Below, piece after piece: positions 9,551 through 19,461 of a stretch of 64,000 nucleotides of DNA (its first letter is position 1; each line of letters begins with the position of its first letter). Position numbers and translations under genes: made by a program. The stretch comes from Proteus terrae (GTDB lineage: Bacteria; Pseudomonadota; Gammaproteobacteria; Enterobacterales; Enterobacteriaceae), in assembly GCF_003144325.1 (NCBI RefSeq), contig NZ_PENS01000012.1, positions 1 to 64,000 of the forward strand. Direction: 5' to 3'. The notes beneath the pieces are model-generated. The model saw only the letters and a program-made list of their open reading frames with translations. It was not told the DNA's origin and ran no database searches.

Positions 9551-10101
9551 TTTATTGTACTCCCAATTTCGCCCACACTAATATTTTCACGACCATCAGA
9601 TAACAAGTTATGTTTACGCTTACATTCAGGGCAAGTTTCAAATTGTGGGCGCATCGCTTCTACAGTTTGCTCATCCCAACCTGATTGCACTAATAGCTCC
9701 ATCGCATATTCAACTGATTTTCTAGGCGTAAATGGTTGATGGCATTCACGGCAATTCAATAATTTAAAAGTCCCTTTAATATAAAGATCTGACTTTTTAG
9801 TCACTGCCGTTTCAAACATATCGGATAAAACAATCGCTCTTGTTGGGCAAACTTCTTCACAACGACCGCAGTAAATACAGCGACCAATAAATAATTGCCA
9901 ATGACGCTCGCCTGTTTCCAAATTCGTTTCCATCGTTAACGCATTAGCAGGACAAGCTGCGGTGCAAGCACCACAGACAATACATTGCTGTGCATCATAT
10001 TCAGGCTTTCCTCTGAAACCATCAGGTAAATCCAGAGGCTTAAATGGATATTTGGTCGTTGCTTCGCCTGTTTTGATTATGGTTTTAAACAATTTTAACA
10101 T
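9547..10101 (-). CDS. hyfH: Hydrogenase-4 ferredoxin-like subunit HyfH
   Basis: The protein has 184 residues. Two [4Fe-4S] motifs are visible, [12 protein letters not shown] and [12 protein letters not shown], as in NuoI/HycF/HyfH. A C-terminal CRECHQPF...CPECKRKH pair may bind a metal, as in HycF. It is expected to relay electrons between the formate dehydrogenase side and the small subunit HyfI. It lies between hyfG (11-nt gap) and hyfI (4-nt overlap). Confidence 0.94.
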   Translation of the reverse strand: MLKLFKTIIKTGEATTKYPFKPLDLPDGFRGKPEYDAQQCIVCGACTAACPANALTMETNLETGERHWQLFIGRCIYCGRCEEVCPTRAIVLSDMFETAVTKKSDLYIKGTFKLLNCRECHQPFTPRKSVEYAMELLVQSGWDEQTVEAMRPQFETCPECKRKHNLLSDGRENISVGEIGSTIK

Positions 10102-10112
10102 CGTTCATTCCC

Positions 10113-11846
10113 TCACTTGAGCGGCGAATTTTTACGTTCGATGCTGTAACGTTCAATTTCTTTATAAGAAACTGTTTTAGATTTACGTTTTTTCACATCG
10201 ACGAGCGTTACCCTGTCAGTACAGGAATAACAAGGGTCAAGACTACCGATAATTAACGGTGCATCAGAGACTGTATTTCCTTGCAACATATAGCGTAATA
10301 CAGGCCAGTTAGCATAAGTTGCAGCACGGCAACGCCAGCGGAATAATTTTTGGTTATCACCCAACATACTCCAGTGAACGTCTTCGCCTCGTGGCGCTTC
10401 AGTAAAGCCTAGTGCAAATTTATAGGGTTGATAAGTAAAGCCTTCGGTTAATAATGGGCCTTCAGGCAAATTATCTAAGGCATATTCAATCATTGCCATT
10501 GAATCCAAGACTTCTTTAATACGCACCATCACACGAGAGAATACGTCGCCGCCTTCATAACTAAAGAGAGTTAGTGGAAGATTGCCATAATCTGCAAATG
10601 GGTGGTCAAAACGCACGTCTCGTTTAAAGCCACTCGCTCTGATCATTGGACCTACTGGGCTAAAATCACGAGCAACTTTCTTATCTAAGATACCTACGCC
10701 GACAGTACGTTGTTCCATATTTGGCGCTGACAGAAGTATATCCACTAATTCAGTGACTTCTTTACGCATTTCTCTAACTAATTGAATTGTTTTCAGGCGC
10801 TGATCTTTTAAGATATCGCGACGAATACCACCAATTAGGTTTAAGCCATACGTTTTACGCGCACCAGTCAGCATTTCTGCAATCTGCATTGATTTTTCAC
10901 GAATGCGGAAAAATTGCATAAAGCCAGTATCAAAACCAGTGAAGTGGCTAGCTAAGCCAATGTTTAATAAATGGCTATGAAGGCGTTCAACTTCTAATAA
11001 GATAGAACGAATAGTATGCGCACGACGAGGCACTTCAATGCCTAACGCATTTTCAACAGAAGTCACATACGCCACGCTGTGAGTAAAACCACAGATACCA
11101 CACACACGGTCTGATAAGAATGTGACTTCGTTATAACCCATGCGGGTTTCAGCGAGTTTTTCCATACCACGGTGAACATAAAACATGCGGTAATCAGCAT
11201 CGACAATATTTTCACCGTCTACGAATAAGCGGAAGTGTCCCGGTTCATCTGAGGTAATGTGCATAGGGCCAATTGGTACAACACGCGCATCTTGCTTACC
11301 TTCATTCAAGAAAGGATAAGTTTCGACTTCGGTCGCTGGTGCTGGACGTTGGCGATAATCCATCGCATCTTTACGCAGTGGATACATCTCTTCAGGCCAG
11401 TCATCAGGAAGTACTAAACGGCGTTCATCAGGTAAACCAACTGGGATAAGACCATACATATCACGGATTTCACGTTCCCCCCACACTGCAGCGGGTACAC
11501 GCGGTGTCACTGACGGGAATTCTAAAGTGATTGGGCTAACGTGGGCTTTTACAACAACCCAGCATTTTTCACCCTCTTCCATTGATAATGCGTAGTAAAC
11601 AGCATAGTCCCCGTTTAAACTACGTTCGTCGTTACCAAATAAAACAGGTAACCAACCGCCTAAGCCGTAATACAGGTATTCCACCACTTCAGGAAGTGAT
11701 TCCGTTTTTACTGTTATCGTCAATTGATCAGCGGTTTGTCGCTCTTCATCAAGAACAGCTGATGGGAACTTTTCACGAACTTTGGCAACATAATCTCCAC
11801 CTAGTTCTTTTCCCTCTTTTCTACTGACATAATTTTGGTAGCTCAC
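10113..11846 (-). CDS. hyfG: Hydrogenase-4 large (NiFe) subunit HyfG, fused NuoC-NuoD type
   Basis: The protein has 577 residues. The N-terminal third is NuoC-like and the rest is the NuoD-like catalytic domain. Nickel ligands are in RVCGICGFTHS (about residues 246-256) and the C-terminal DPCYSCTDR. A 32-residue extension follows that arginine (about R545) and closely resembles the HycE extension removed by HycI. This is the group 4 proton-reducing catalytic subunit, acting at the cytoplasmic face. All four nickel-ligand cysteines are present, so the enzyme should be active. Confidence 0.96.
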   Translation of the reverse strand: MSYQNYVSRKEGKELGGDYVAKVREKFPSAVLDEERQTADQLTITVKTESLPEVVEYLYYGLGGWLPVLFGNDERSLNGDYAVYYALSMEEGEKCWVVVKAHVSPITLEFPSVTPRVPAAVWGEREIRDMYGLIPVGLPDERRLVLPDDWPEEMYPLRKDAMDYRQRPAPATEVETYPFLNEGKQDARVVPIGPMHITSDEPGHFRLFVDGENIVDADYRMFYVHRGMEKLAETRMGYNEVTFLSDRVCGICGFTHSVAYVTSVENALGIEVPRRAHTIRSILLEVERLHSHLLNIGLASHFTGFDTGFMQFFRIREKSMQIAEMLTGARKTYGLNLIGGIRRDILKDQRLKTIQLVREMRKEVTELVDILLSAPNMEQRTVGVGILDKKVARDFSPVGPMIRASGFKRDVRFDHPFADYGNLPLTLFSYEGGDVFSRVMVRIKEVLDSMAMIEYALDNLPEGPLLTEGFTYQPYKFALGFTEAPRGEDVHWSMLGDNQKLFRWRCRAATYANWPVLRYMLQGNTVSDAPLIIGSLDPCYSCTDRVTLVDVKKRKSKTVSYKEIERYSIERKNSPLK

Positions 11847-11847
11847 G

Positions 11848-13416
11848 TTACATCTCCTGAACCGATGTGGATGGATTGCTGATTAAAGCCGTTGGCCATG
11901 CATAAGTAGGTGACTCACTTTTATCAATATTCATCACGATATTAGCGGCATTTTCTAACAGCTCGCTGACAGGCTTAGGAATGTGAGTTCCCATTAACAG
12001 CATAAGAGCAATCAGAATGACCATTGGTAATGTGGTTAAAATTCCCAGTTCACCTTTAGCAACAACATCAGGTTTTGGACCAAAGACTGTTTTAGCCACC
12101 ATACGAACTAACCCACCCAATACTACAGTCAATAACAATAATAATAGGATAGTTAAGCCAATGTGCTGAGAAGCTAAACCTGCTACAACAATCATAAATT
12201 CACTGATAAAGACGTTGAAAGGAGGCATACCGCCTAACGCTAAAGCACCACCAGCAAAAAGAGCTGCACTTAATGGCATCACTTTAAACATGCCTTTCAC
12301 GACATTTAAATCACGAGTACCGTATTTCAATAACACGTTACCGGAGCCACAGAACAACAGTGCTTTCGCCAGACTGTGGTTTAAGGTGTGGAATAAAGCA
12401 GCCAAAATGCCAATTGGTCCGCCAATTCCTAACGCGACGGCAATTAATCCCATATTTTCCACACTGGAATACGCTAAAAGACGTTTCATATCGCGCTGAA
12501 TAAGAATAAAGAATGCCGCGATAGCAACAGAGAGGAAGCCAAAGATTAACAGTAAGTTACGAGTAAATTCAGTACCGATTGCCGCATCAATAATAATGTA
12601 GTAACGAATGATGATTAACAGCGCGCAATTCAGTAGTACAGCTGATAACAGCGCACTGACTGGGCTTGGCGCTTCACTGTGCGCATCGGGTAACCATGCG
12701 TGCATTGGGAATAAACCCGTTTTGGTACCGAAACCGATTAAAATAAAGACAAAAGCTAAATGCATTAGTGTTGGGTCTAACTGGTCTGTATATTTCAACA
12801 CTTCAGTCCAGAAGATGGCCTGATCTGGATCAGGCATAAAGCTTGCGGCATTGGCATAAACCAAAATAGTACCGAAAAGACCAAACGCCACACCCACACT
12901 ACAAATGATGATGTACTTCCACGCAGCTTCCAGAGAAGAACGTTGACCATAAATTCCGACTAAGAATGCAGAGCTTAAGGTTGTTGCTTCAATGGCCGCC
13001 CACATTAAGATCAAGTTATTACTCGTGATTGCTAATAACATGGTGAATAAAAAGAGGTGGAAGAATCCATAGTAGTTACACAAAGTGCGTACTGAGATTT
13101 CACCCTCATCCACTTCGTGATTCATATAGCCAATAGAATAAAGCCCCGTTAAAAAGCCGATAATACCTAAGATGGTAAGGAATAATGCGCCTAGGCTATC
13201 TAAATGAACCCAATTAGCAGCAGCCAATATTTCGCCATGAGACATGACATCTGCCACAGTCCCTAATGCAGCGATTAACAATACGGTGATACCAATAGCA
13301 TGAATACCCGTCACAACAGGACGCGCACCCGCTTTTAATAACGGACTTAGAAACGCCAGTATTGAAAATACCAACGGTGCAAACATTAAAATTGTTAACA
13401 TGGTTGTTTGGTTCAT
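11848..13416 (-). CDS. hyfF: Hydrogenase-4 membrane subunit HyfF (NuoL/M/N-like)
   Basis: This 522-residue, about 14-helix antiporter-like subunit resembles NuoN/M. It has the conserved intramembrane lysine region [25 protein letters not shown] and the glutamate in [13 protein letters not shown]. HyfF has no HycC counterpart of its own. It distinguishes hydrogenase-4 from hydrogenase-3 and is thought to add an ion-pumping module. It abuts hyfE and hyfG with gaps of only a few bases. Confidence 0.95.
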   Translation of the reverse strand: MNQTTMLTILMFAPLVFSILAFLSPLLKAGARPVVTGIHAIGITVLLIAALGTVADVMSHGEILAAANWVHLDSLGALFLTILGIIGFLTGLYSIGYMNHEVDEGEISVRTLCNYYGFFHLFLFTMLLAITSNNLILMWAAIEATTLSSAFLVGIYGQRSSLEAAWKYIIICSVGVAFGLFGTILVYANAASFMPDPDQAIFWTEVLKYTDQLDPTLMHLAFVFILIGFGTKTGLFPMHAWLPDAHSEAPSPVSALLSAVLLNCALLIIIRYYIIIDAAIGTEFTRNLLLIFGFLSVAIAAFFILIQRDMKRLLAYSSVENMGLIAVALGIGGPIGILAALFHTLNHSLAKALLFCGSGNVLLKYGTRDLNVVKGMFKVMPLSAALFAGGALALGGMPPFNVFISEFMIVVAGLASQHIGLTILLLLLLTVVLGGLVRMVAKTVFGPKPDVVAKGELGILTTLPMVILIALMLLMGTHIPKPVSELLENAANIVMNIDKSESPTYAWPTALISNPSTSVQEM

Positions 13417-13420
13417 CTCC

Positions 13421-14071
13421 TCACCCCTTCAGCGCGGTCAGTTGATCCACGTTCAGTGTGTTGAGCGTGCGGTAAATCTTACGAGCCAACACTGCCATAA
13501 CAATCACAGCAAAGATGGCGTCAGTGGCGATACCGATTTCGACCAGTTCTGGTGCTCTCCACGCTAATAGTGCCAGTGTTAAGTGAGAGCCGTTTTCCAT
13601 TAAGCAGTAACCAAAAGCTTGTTTTAGGATATTTCGTTGAGTCACGATACAAAGCAGACCCAACATAAAGTGTCCTAAAGAAACTGCGAGTGCAGGTTTC
13701 AAATCAACAACCATTGGTATTTGAATTGGCTCAACCACAAACCAACTTAAAATAACGATAACAGCAGCCAACAACATTAAAAGTGCAGGGCTAATAACAC
13801 TGATATTCGCACTAGGATCGGATAACTTACGGAATGCAAATCCTAAAATAAGTGGCACAAGCAGAACTTTAGTAAAGAAGGCGGTAATCGCCCAAAGTGT
13901 GAGTTGGTGAGCATCTAATGTATTGGCTAAAGTGACGAAGATCATCACTAAAACGAAAGATTGCAATGCATAGAACCAACATGAAGCAATCGGCTTTTTA
14001 GCGCCAATTACCAGTAGCGAGGTGATCATCATTAACCCCGCCAAATTGTTTACGATAAGTGCTCCAGTCAT
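13421..14071 (-). CDS. hyfE: Hydrogenase-4 membrane subunit HyfE
   Basis: This 216-residue polytopic protein has about six to seven hydrophobic segments. The N-terminal part resembles NuoK-like HyfE ([23 protein letters not shown]) and the C-terminal region contains [17 protein letters not shown]. HyfE is specific to hydrogenase-4-type complexes. It lies 12 nt after hyfD and 4 nt before hyfF. Confidence 0.94.
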   Translation of the reverse strand: MTGALIVNNLAGLMMITSLLVIGAKKPIASCWFYALQSFVLVMIFVTLANTLDAHQLTLWAITAFFTKVLLVPLILGFAFRKLSDPSANISVISPALLMLLAAVIVILSWFVVEPIQIPMVVDLKPALAVSLGHFMLGLLCIVTQRNILKQAFGYCLMENGSHLTLALLAWRAPELVEIGIATDAIFAVIVMAVLARKIYRTLNTLNVDQLTALKG

Positions 14072-14083
14072 GATTTATCTCCC

Positions 14084-15526
14084 TTATCCTAGCCAAGTGA
14101 CTGCGATAACACTGGATGCAAAGGACATCACAATTAGTATTCCAATCACAATTTGCATTGCCATAGGAACAGGTTGCCCTTGTGCAACTTCTGTACTTGG
14201 TTTGCCAGGAACAACACGACCAAACCAGTAGATAAACCAAGTGAAGCTAGCAACAGATTCAATCAGTACTAGCACCATAATTGGTGTCATCACCCAGAAA
14301 ACACTCGACAGTTCAAAACCTGCGGCAAAAATTGGGAATTTACTAAAAAAGCCATTCATTGGTGGAACACCTGCGATTGCCAATGCGGCAACACAGAAAC
14401 CCACACCCAATAATGGATATTTGTTAATTAACCCTTTTAAGCGAGGCAACATACGAGTACCACAGCTATAACTCAACGCACCCGCAACTAAGAAGAACAA
14501 GCTTTTAGCGAAGGCATGGTTAAAGATATAAGCGATACCGCCTTCAAACGCTTCACGCGGTCCAAAGATAGAAATAGATAATGCAAGAAAGATATAAGAG
14601 AGCTGAGTAATGGTTGACCATGCTAACAGGCGTTTCATATCTTTTTGTGGCAGATACATCATAAAGCCATAAATCAACGTGATAACCGCCATGGTAATAC
14701 CCACCCAACCAATAAGATGAGGGACATTACCATCTGCTGACATAATCGCACGAGCAAAGATGTAAACACCGACTTTTACCATTGATGCTGCGTGTAAGTA
14801 AGCACTCACAGGAGTTGGTGCTTCCATCGCATCAGGTAACCAAGCTTGCAGTGGTAATTGAGCTGATTTACCCCAAGCAGCAAAGAGAATTCCGCCAAAC
14901 ACAATCAATTTGGTTGGTTCATCTAAGGTTGCAATTGCGGTTAACTCAAAGGTACCTGTACTCACAAACAAGGTTGCTGCCGCAAGATAAAGACCGATTG
15001 AAGCAACGTGAGTGATCAACAACGCTTTCATTGCTGAGCGAAGTGATTTTTCAGATTGGTAGTAGCCGATTAATCCCCAAGAACATCCCCCTGTGATTTC
15101 GAAAAACAGGAGTTGACCTAAAATAGTCGATGAAAGGACTAAACCCGCCATTGCACCAATAAAAATCAGCAAGAAGGCATAATAGCGACGAGTACCATCA
15201 TGTGGATGCTCACGGTTGCCATTGGTCAGATAGCCAGTAGAGTAAAAACTCACTAACAATCCTAAGAACACAACAGCGAAAGCAATCAATGTACTGACAC
15301 GGTCAATGGTAAAACCAAAGAGCGCAACATCACCATATTGTACTAGCGTAATTGTGGTATCGACTTTACCTTCAGCGAGGAACTGCCAACCTAAAACAAC
15401 CGTTCCTAATGTGGCTAATAAAGCGAATAGTGTACATAACCACTTCGCCATCCGATTTGGCATTAAGGACGTAATCAACGCCCCCGCAAATGGGATGAGT
15501 AAGGTCGCAAGAGCTATATTTTCCAT
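14084..15526 (-). CDS. hyfD: Hydrogenase-4 membrane subunit HyfD (NuoL/M/N-like)
   Basis: This polytopic antiporter-like subunit (480 residues) has the conserved LPLQAWLPDAMEAPTPVSAYLHAASMVKVG lysine/proline region in the middle and GQLLFFEITGGCSWGLIGYY upstream of it. I use the ATG at 15526 (MENIALATL) because the E. coli protein starts MENLAL. A second ATG at 15535 is nearer AAGGAG and cannot be excluded. It is one of three antiporter-like subunits (HyfB, D, F) that could couple hydrogen evolution to ion translocation. Confidence 0.94.
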   Translation of the reverse strand: MENIALATLLIPFAGALITSLMPNRMAKWLCTLFALLATLGTVVLGWQFLAEGKVDTTITLVQYGDVALFGFTIDRVSTLIAFAVVFLGLLVSFYSTGYLTNGNREHPHDGTRRYYAFLLIFIGAMAGLVLSSTILGQLLFFEITGGCSWGLIGYYQSEKSLRSAMKALLITHVASIGLYLAAATLFVSTGTFELTAIATLDEPTKLIVFGGILFAAWGKSAQLPLQAWLPDAMEAPTPVSAYLHAASMVKVGVYIFARAIMSADGNVPHLIGWVGITMAVITLIYGFMMYLPQKDMKRLLAWSTITQLSYIFLALSISIFGPREAFEGGIAYIFNHAFAKSLFFLVAGALSYSCGTRMLPRLKGLINKYPLLGVGFCVAALAIAGVPPMNGFFSKFPIFAAGFELSSVFWVMTPIMVLVLIESVASFTWFIYWFGRVVPGKPSTEVAQGQPVPMAMQIVIGILIVMSFASSVIAVTWLG

Positions 15527-15541
15527 TGTAATCATCGCTCC

Positions 15542-16492
15542 TTATAGACCGGTTAAATAGAAAACAAGAGCCAGTGCCGCAACACCGAATCCTAACCATG
15601 TCACATGGTGAGTCAGTAAGAAGCGACCACGCGCTAAACTGTTTTCAACCAATGACGCTAATACAAACACCACTAACAATTTCACTGCCATTAAAACTAG
15701 CGCAATGATCAATGCAATAAAGGTGAATTCTGTTGCTTTACCGAAAGGAATAAATATGGCTAAGAACAGTTCAGCCACTACCACTTGTTTTAAACCAAGA
15801 CCCAGTTTCACCATCGCAAAACCAGAGCCTGAATACTCAGTTAATGGCCCTTCTTGTAACTCTTGTTCGGCTTCCGCAACGTCGAATGGCATTTTGCCCA
15901 TTTCGATAAATGCGGCAAAAGCACAAGCTAATAAAGCTAACAGTGTTGCAGTTGGAGATATCCAACCTTGAGCCAGTGTTGCACTGATAGTACCAACGTT
16001 GGTTGAACCCACAATTAAAGCCACCACAATTAGTGATAACACTAAGATAGGCTCAACTAACACACCCAGTGTTAATTCACGGCTAGCACCAATACCAGCA
16101 AATGGGCTTCCTGAATCCAAACCAGATAAAGAGAAGAAGAAACGATAAAGAGCAAACAGATAAATCAGTGCTATAAGATCCGCCGCACCTGCAAACAGTG
16201 ATGTTGCTGTAAAGACAGGCAGTGCCATAGCAACCACCAGCATGCTTCCGAGTAACACATATGGCATCACTTGGAAGATCACACCAGATTGCTCAGGTGC
16301 TACTGATTGACGTTTAAATAATTTAAAGATATCTCGATAATCTTGCAGAATTCCGGGGCCTCGACGCGAATGCATCTTGGCGCGAATTGTGCGCGAAATA
16401 CCTGTACATAATGGGGTTATCGCTAACAAAAAGAGTGCTTGTATTAGCGCGAATATTCCCATCATTAACGTAGGTGCTTCTTGGAAAGTCAT
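15542..16492 (-). CDS. hyfC: Hydrogenase-4 membrane subunit HyfC (NuoH-like)
   Basis: This 316-residue NuoH/HycD family protein anchors the soluble catalytic arm to the membrane. It has about eight transmembrane helices. Diagnostic motifs are RAKMHSRRGPGILQDYRDIFKLFKRQ near residue 40 and FDVAEAEQELQEGPLTEYSG near residue 210, the acidic loop conserved in complex I. It lies 12 nt after hyfB and just before hyfD. Confidence 0.95.
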   Translation of the reverse strand: MTFQEAPTLMMGIFALIQALFLLAITPLCTGISRTIRAKMHSRRGPGILQDYRDIFKLFKRQSVAPEQSGVIFQVMPYVLLGSMLVVAMALPVFTATSLFAGAADLIALIYLFALYRFFFSLSGLDSGSPFAGIGASRELTLGVLVEPILVLSLIVVALIVGSTNVGTISATLAQGWISPTATLLALLACAFAAFIEMGKMPFDVAEAEQELQEGPLTEYSGSGFAMVKLGLGLKQVVVAELFLAIFIPFGKATEFTFIALIIALVLMAVKLLVVFVLASLVENSLARGRFLLTHHVTWLGFGVAALALVFYLTGL

Positions 16493-16504
16493 AAGTCCCT
16501 CTCC

Positions 16505-18520
16505 TTACGCTGCGATGACTAAAAGCAAGATGACCAACGCTGCGACAACGTATAGACAATAGAGTCTGAAATCCCCGCCTTGTAGGCATTGGATACGTTT
16601 TGCAAATCGTTGGATACCACGAACCAGAGGATAAATAATGCGTTCATCCCAGAATGGTTCGACCTTTTCAGCACCGAGCTGTGTTTTATTAAAACCACGA
16701 GACAGCAATGGAGATGGATCAAGTTGTTTACGCATACGATAAAGTGGTGCAAACATGCTACGTAATGCTTGAGTAAAGCCACCTGCTGACACTGCCATAT
16801 CTTTTTCCCACACATAACCACACGCCCAAGGATTACCTTTACGACGAAACGCAGGTTGATTGCCTTTCAGGCCGAGGTAAATCAGGAATGGGATAAGCGG
16901 TAGAGCAATTAATAAAACAAATGTTAATGCTGGAGAGAACATTGCTTGCGATGCAGCATCAGGAACAAGCATTGAGCCTTGAGTTACAGTTAATGCGCTG
17001 GTTTCGCTAAGAGACATTGCAATATTGGCAATAATTGGTGCAACAAACGCAGCACCCACACCTAACACAACACAGAAAAGCGCTAATAAACCCATCGCAA
17101 TCGTCATTGGTAGTGGCACTTCTTTAGCTTTTGTTGCTTGCTCACTACGAGGACCACCACAGAAGCTAACACCATAAACTTTAACGAAACACATTGCCGC
17201 TAATGCCCCTGTAATTGCCAACATAATAATGGCAATAGGACCACTTAAGCGCATCACAAAGTTACCTTCGTAACTCATAGTGAATAGAGACTGATAGGTA
17301 TACCATTCGCTCACAAAACCGTTTAATGGTGGTAACGCGGAAATCGCCATACAACCAATTAAGAATGCCGTTGCAGTGTAAGGCATCAGTTTGGCTAACC
17401 CACCCATCTTATCCATATCACGAGTGTGAATTTGGTTAATAATGGCGCCAGCACCAAGGAATAATAATCCTTTGAACACTGCATGGTTTAATAAGTGATA
17501 TAAAGCACCTAACAGGCCAAGTGCAGCAATAACAGGATGGTCTGTTGCCATTCCTACCATGCCAACACCAACACCCATTAAGATGATGCCGATATTTTCA
17601 ACGGTATGCCATGCAAGTAAACGTTTTAAATCATGCTCTGCTAAGGCGTACATAACACCTAATACAGAAGAAACAGCTCCAAACCCAAGAACAACAATTC
17701 CCCACCACATTTCTGTGGCACCTAATAAATCGATACCGACTTTGATTATCCCGAAGATACCAATTTTGACCATCACACCTGACATTAATGCTGATGCATG
17801 TGAAGGTGCTGCGGGGTGAGCTTTTGGTAGCCAACTGTGTAAAGGCAACATACCGGCTTTGGCACCAAAACCAAAGAAACCCAGTAAGAACACCACAGAG
17901 GCCATTGCAGGAGAAAGAGAGAGTTGACGAAATGAATCAAAATCAAGGCTACCACTTTCACGCCACATCAAGAAGAAGGCAATCATGATTAACACGGAGC
18001 CTGCGTGAGCGATAAAGAAGTAAAGTAGACCAGCGTGGATAGATTCGTCATCTTGATCGGCAATAACTAAGAACCAAGAAGCCAGTGACATCATTTCGAA
18101 TAGGATAATAAAGTAGAACGCATTATCCATCACGACTAAGCCAACCATAGAAGCAATAAACAGATTCATAAAGAATCCCATGCTCCAAGCGCCACGTCCT
18201 TTATATTCTTGTACATAAGCAAGAGAATAAAGTGCACACACACTGACCAGTAATGAAATGACGAACACCATAAAGGCGCCTAACATATCCATACGCACCA
18301 CGAAGGCAGCAAAATCGAAAGGCCCTGCGGTGGTAAAAGTCGCGATTTCGCCACCAAAAATAACCGGTAATGCACTTAAAATACCTAAGACACCACCAAT
18401 GATTGCGCTGATCCCTGAAATAAGGATTGCCAACCCTTCCTGTTTTTTCAAAAACAGTGCAATAACGCCACCAACAACATACAGGATGACTGACCACAGC
18501 AGTAACTGAAGAGGTTCCAT
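16505..18520 (-). CDS. hyfB: Hydrogenase-4 membrane subunit HyfB (NuoL-like)
   Basis: This 671-residue NuoL-type antiporter subunit is nearly the same length as E. coli HyfB. It contains GFGAKAGMLPLHSWLPKAHPAAPSHASALMSGV (proton-channel lysine and histidine region) and ends with the FRLYCLYVVAALVILLLVIAA helix. It starts 1 nt after the hyfA stop codon. It forms a membrane-arm subunit of hydrogenase-4. Confidence 0.95.
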   Translation of the reverse strand: MEPLQLLLWSVILYVVGGVIALFLKKQEGLAILISGISAIIGGVLGILSALPVIFGGEIATFTTAGPFDFAAFVVRMDMLGAFMVFVISLLVSVCALYSLAYVQEYKGRGAWSMGFFMNLFIASMVGLVVMDNAFYFIILFEMMSLASWFLVIADQDDESIHAGLLYFFIAHAGSVLIMIAFFLMWRESGSLDFDSFRQLSLSPAMASVVFLLGFFGFGAKAGMLPLHSWLPKAHPAAPSHASALMSGVMVKIGIFGIIKVGIDLLGATEMWWGIVVLGFGAVSSVLGVMYALAEHDLKRLLAWHTVENIGIILMGVGVGMVGMATDHPVIAALGLLGALYHLLNHAVFKGLLFLGAGAIINQIHTRDMDKMGGLAKLMPYTATAFLIGCMAISALPPLNGFVSEWYTYQSLFTMSYEGNFVMRLSGPIAIIMLAITGALAAMCFVKVYGVSFCGGPRSEQATKAKEVPLPMTIAMGLLALFCVVLGVGAAFVAPIIANIAMSLSETSALTVTQGSMLVPDAASQAMFSPALTFVLLIALPLIPFLIYLGLKGNQPAFRRKGNPWACGYVWEKDMAVSAGGFTQALRSMFAPLYRMRKQLDPSPLLSRGFNKTQLGAEKVEPFWDERIIYPLVRGIQRFAKRIQCLQGGDFRLYCLYVVAALVILLLVIAA

Positions 18521-18521
18521 A

Positions 18522-19142
18522 TTACTTCCGCTCCTGTGTCAAAGTAGATAAATCGTCAAGACCCGTAATTGGTTCCATTACTGAGCCTAAGCGACGCGTT
18601 TTCATCTGCTCTTCAAGTTTGTCTTCTTCAACTAAATGCAATGCATCAGTTGGACATACGTTGACACAAGCAGGGCCTTCATCAGAGAAAGCACATAGAT
18701 CACATTTTACTGCAATTGCGCGGACACCCACATTCCATGCAAGGAATGGATTGGTGGTTGGAAGACTTGCTGGTACATCTGCCAACATTTCTTCAGGCAC
18801 AAAATAATCAAAAACAGCCGGTAAATTAACGGGTTTGCTACCTGACGGTGTAATTGCACCAAAAGGACAAACCAGACCACACAACTTACAACCAATACAC
18901 AGGCTCTCATTAAGAAAGATCATATTATCTTCATGAGTGATGGCATTGACTGGGCACACGCGAGCACAAGGAGCATCCTCACAGTGCCGACAAAGCATCG
19001 GTGCTGTCTGATCCTCCACTTTTACCACTGTAAGACGCGGATGCGCCTGTAAACCCACAGCTTGGTGAACTTCTGAACAAGCTGCCATACAGGTATTACA
19101 CCCTATGCATCGTTGTGGCTCTGCAATTACAAAGCGATTCAT
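18522..19142 (-). CDS. hyfA: Hydrogenase-4 iron-sulfur subunit HyfA
   Basis: This is the first gene of the operon, 206 residues. Four-cysteine motifs for several [4Fe-4S] clusters are seen: CIGCNTCMAACSEVH, CRHCEDAPCARVCPVNA, CIGCKLCGLVCPFGA and CDLCAFSDEGPACVNVCPTDA. This is the HycB/HyfA arrangement. HyfA links the formate dehydrogenase (FdhF, not in this window) to the hydrogenase. The ATG at 19142 (MNRFVIAEP) is chosen: GGAGG lies 9 nt before it, whereas the in-frame ATG at 19151 directly abuts the GGAGG. Confidence 0.95.
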   Translation of the reverse strand: MNRFVIAEPQRCIGCNTCMAACSEVHQAVGLQAHPRLTVVKVEDQTAPMLCRHCEDAPCARVCPVNAITHEDNMIFLNESLCIGCKLCGLVCPFGAITPSGSKPVNLPAVFDYFVPEEMLADVPASLPTTNPFLAWNVGVRAIAVKCDLCAFSDEGPACVNVCPTDALHLVEEDKLEEQMKTRRLGSVMEPITGLDDLSTLTQERK

Positions 19143-19205
19143 TCGCCACATCCTCCGAGAAAAACGTTTAACAGCATTACTGTCGTCAATTTTTCTTTAG
19201 ATGAA

Positions 19206-19220
19206 GCATATTTCATGCCA
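19206..19220 (-). promoter_or_regulatory. Sigma-54 (-24/-12) promoter of the hyf operon
   Basis: Read on the minus strand the sequence is TTGGCATGAAATATGCTT. GG and GC are spaced exactly as in the consensus TGGCAC-N5-TTGC, with mismatches only at the last base of the -24 box and the first T of the -12 box. The predicted start point is near 19194, leaving a leader of about 50 nt to the hyfA ATG. Formate hydrogenlyase operons in enterics use RpoN with FhlA/HyfR, so the location fits well. Confidence 0.8.
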
Positions 19221-19284
19221 AGAGAGGATCTAATTTATTTACGATAAAAATCATTGAGATAGAAATATAAGAAGGGATTAGGAA

Positions 19285-19348
19285 TGACGTATCGACAATA
19301 ATGACGTTGACAGTAAGTGGTGAGTTCTAAACAACAATTTTGTCGTCA
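19285..19348. promoter_or_regulatory. Candidate enhancer motifs upstream of the hyf promoter
   Basis: Three similar elements occur 65-145 bp upstream of the -24 box: TGACGTATCGACA (19285-19297), TGACGTTGACA (19302-19312) and TGTCGTCA (19341-19348). A further TGTCGTCA lies at 19181-19188 in the leader. Spacing is suitable for a bacterial enhancer-binding protein. Assignment to FhlA or HyfR is inference; I did not confirm the consensus. Confidence 0.4.
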
Positions 19349-19461
19349 CTATGATTAGATATCAAAAATGGCGGAGCATAGAGAAAAAATAGCTGAATTA
19401 TCTTTAGATAACTCAGCTAAGTTCAAATACGTAATATTAATATTTCTTTTATAACATAAAA

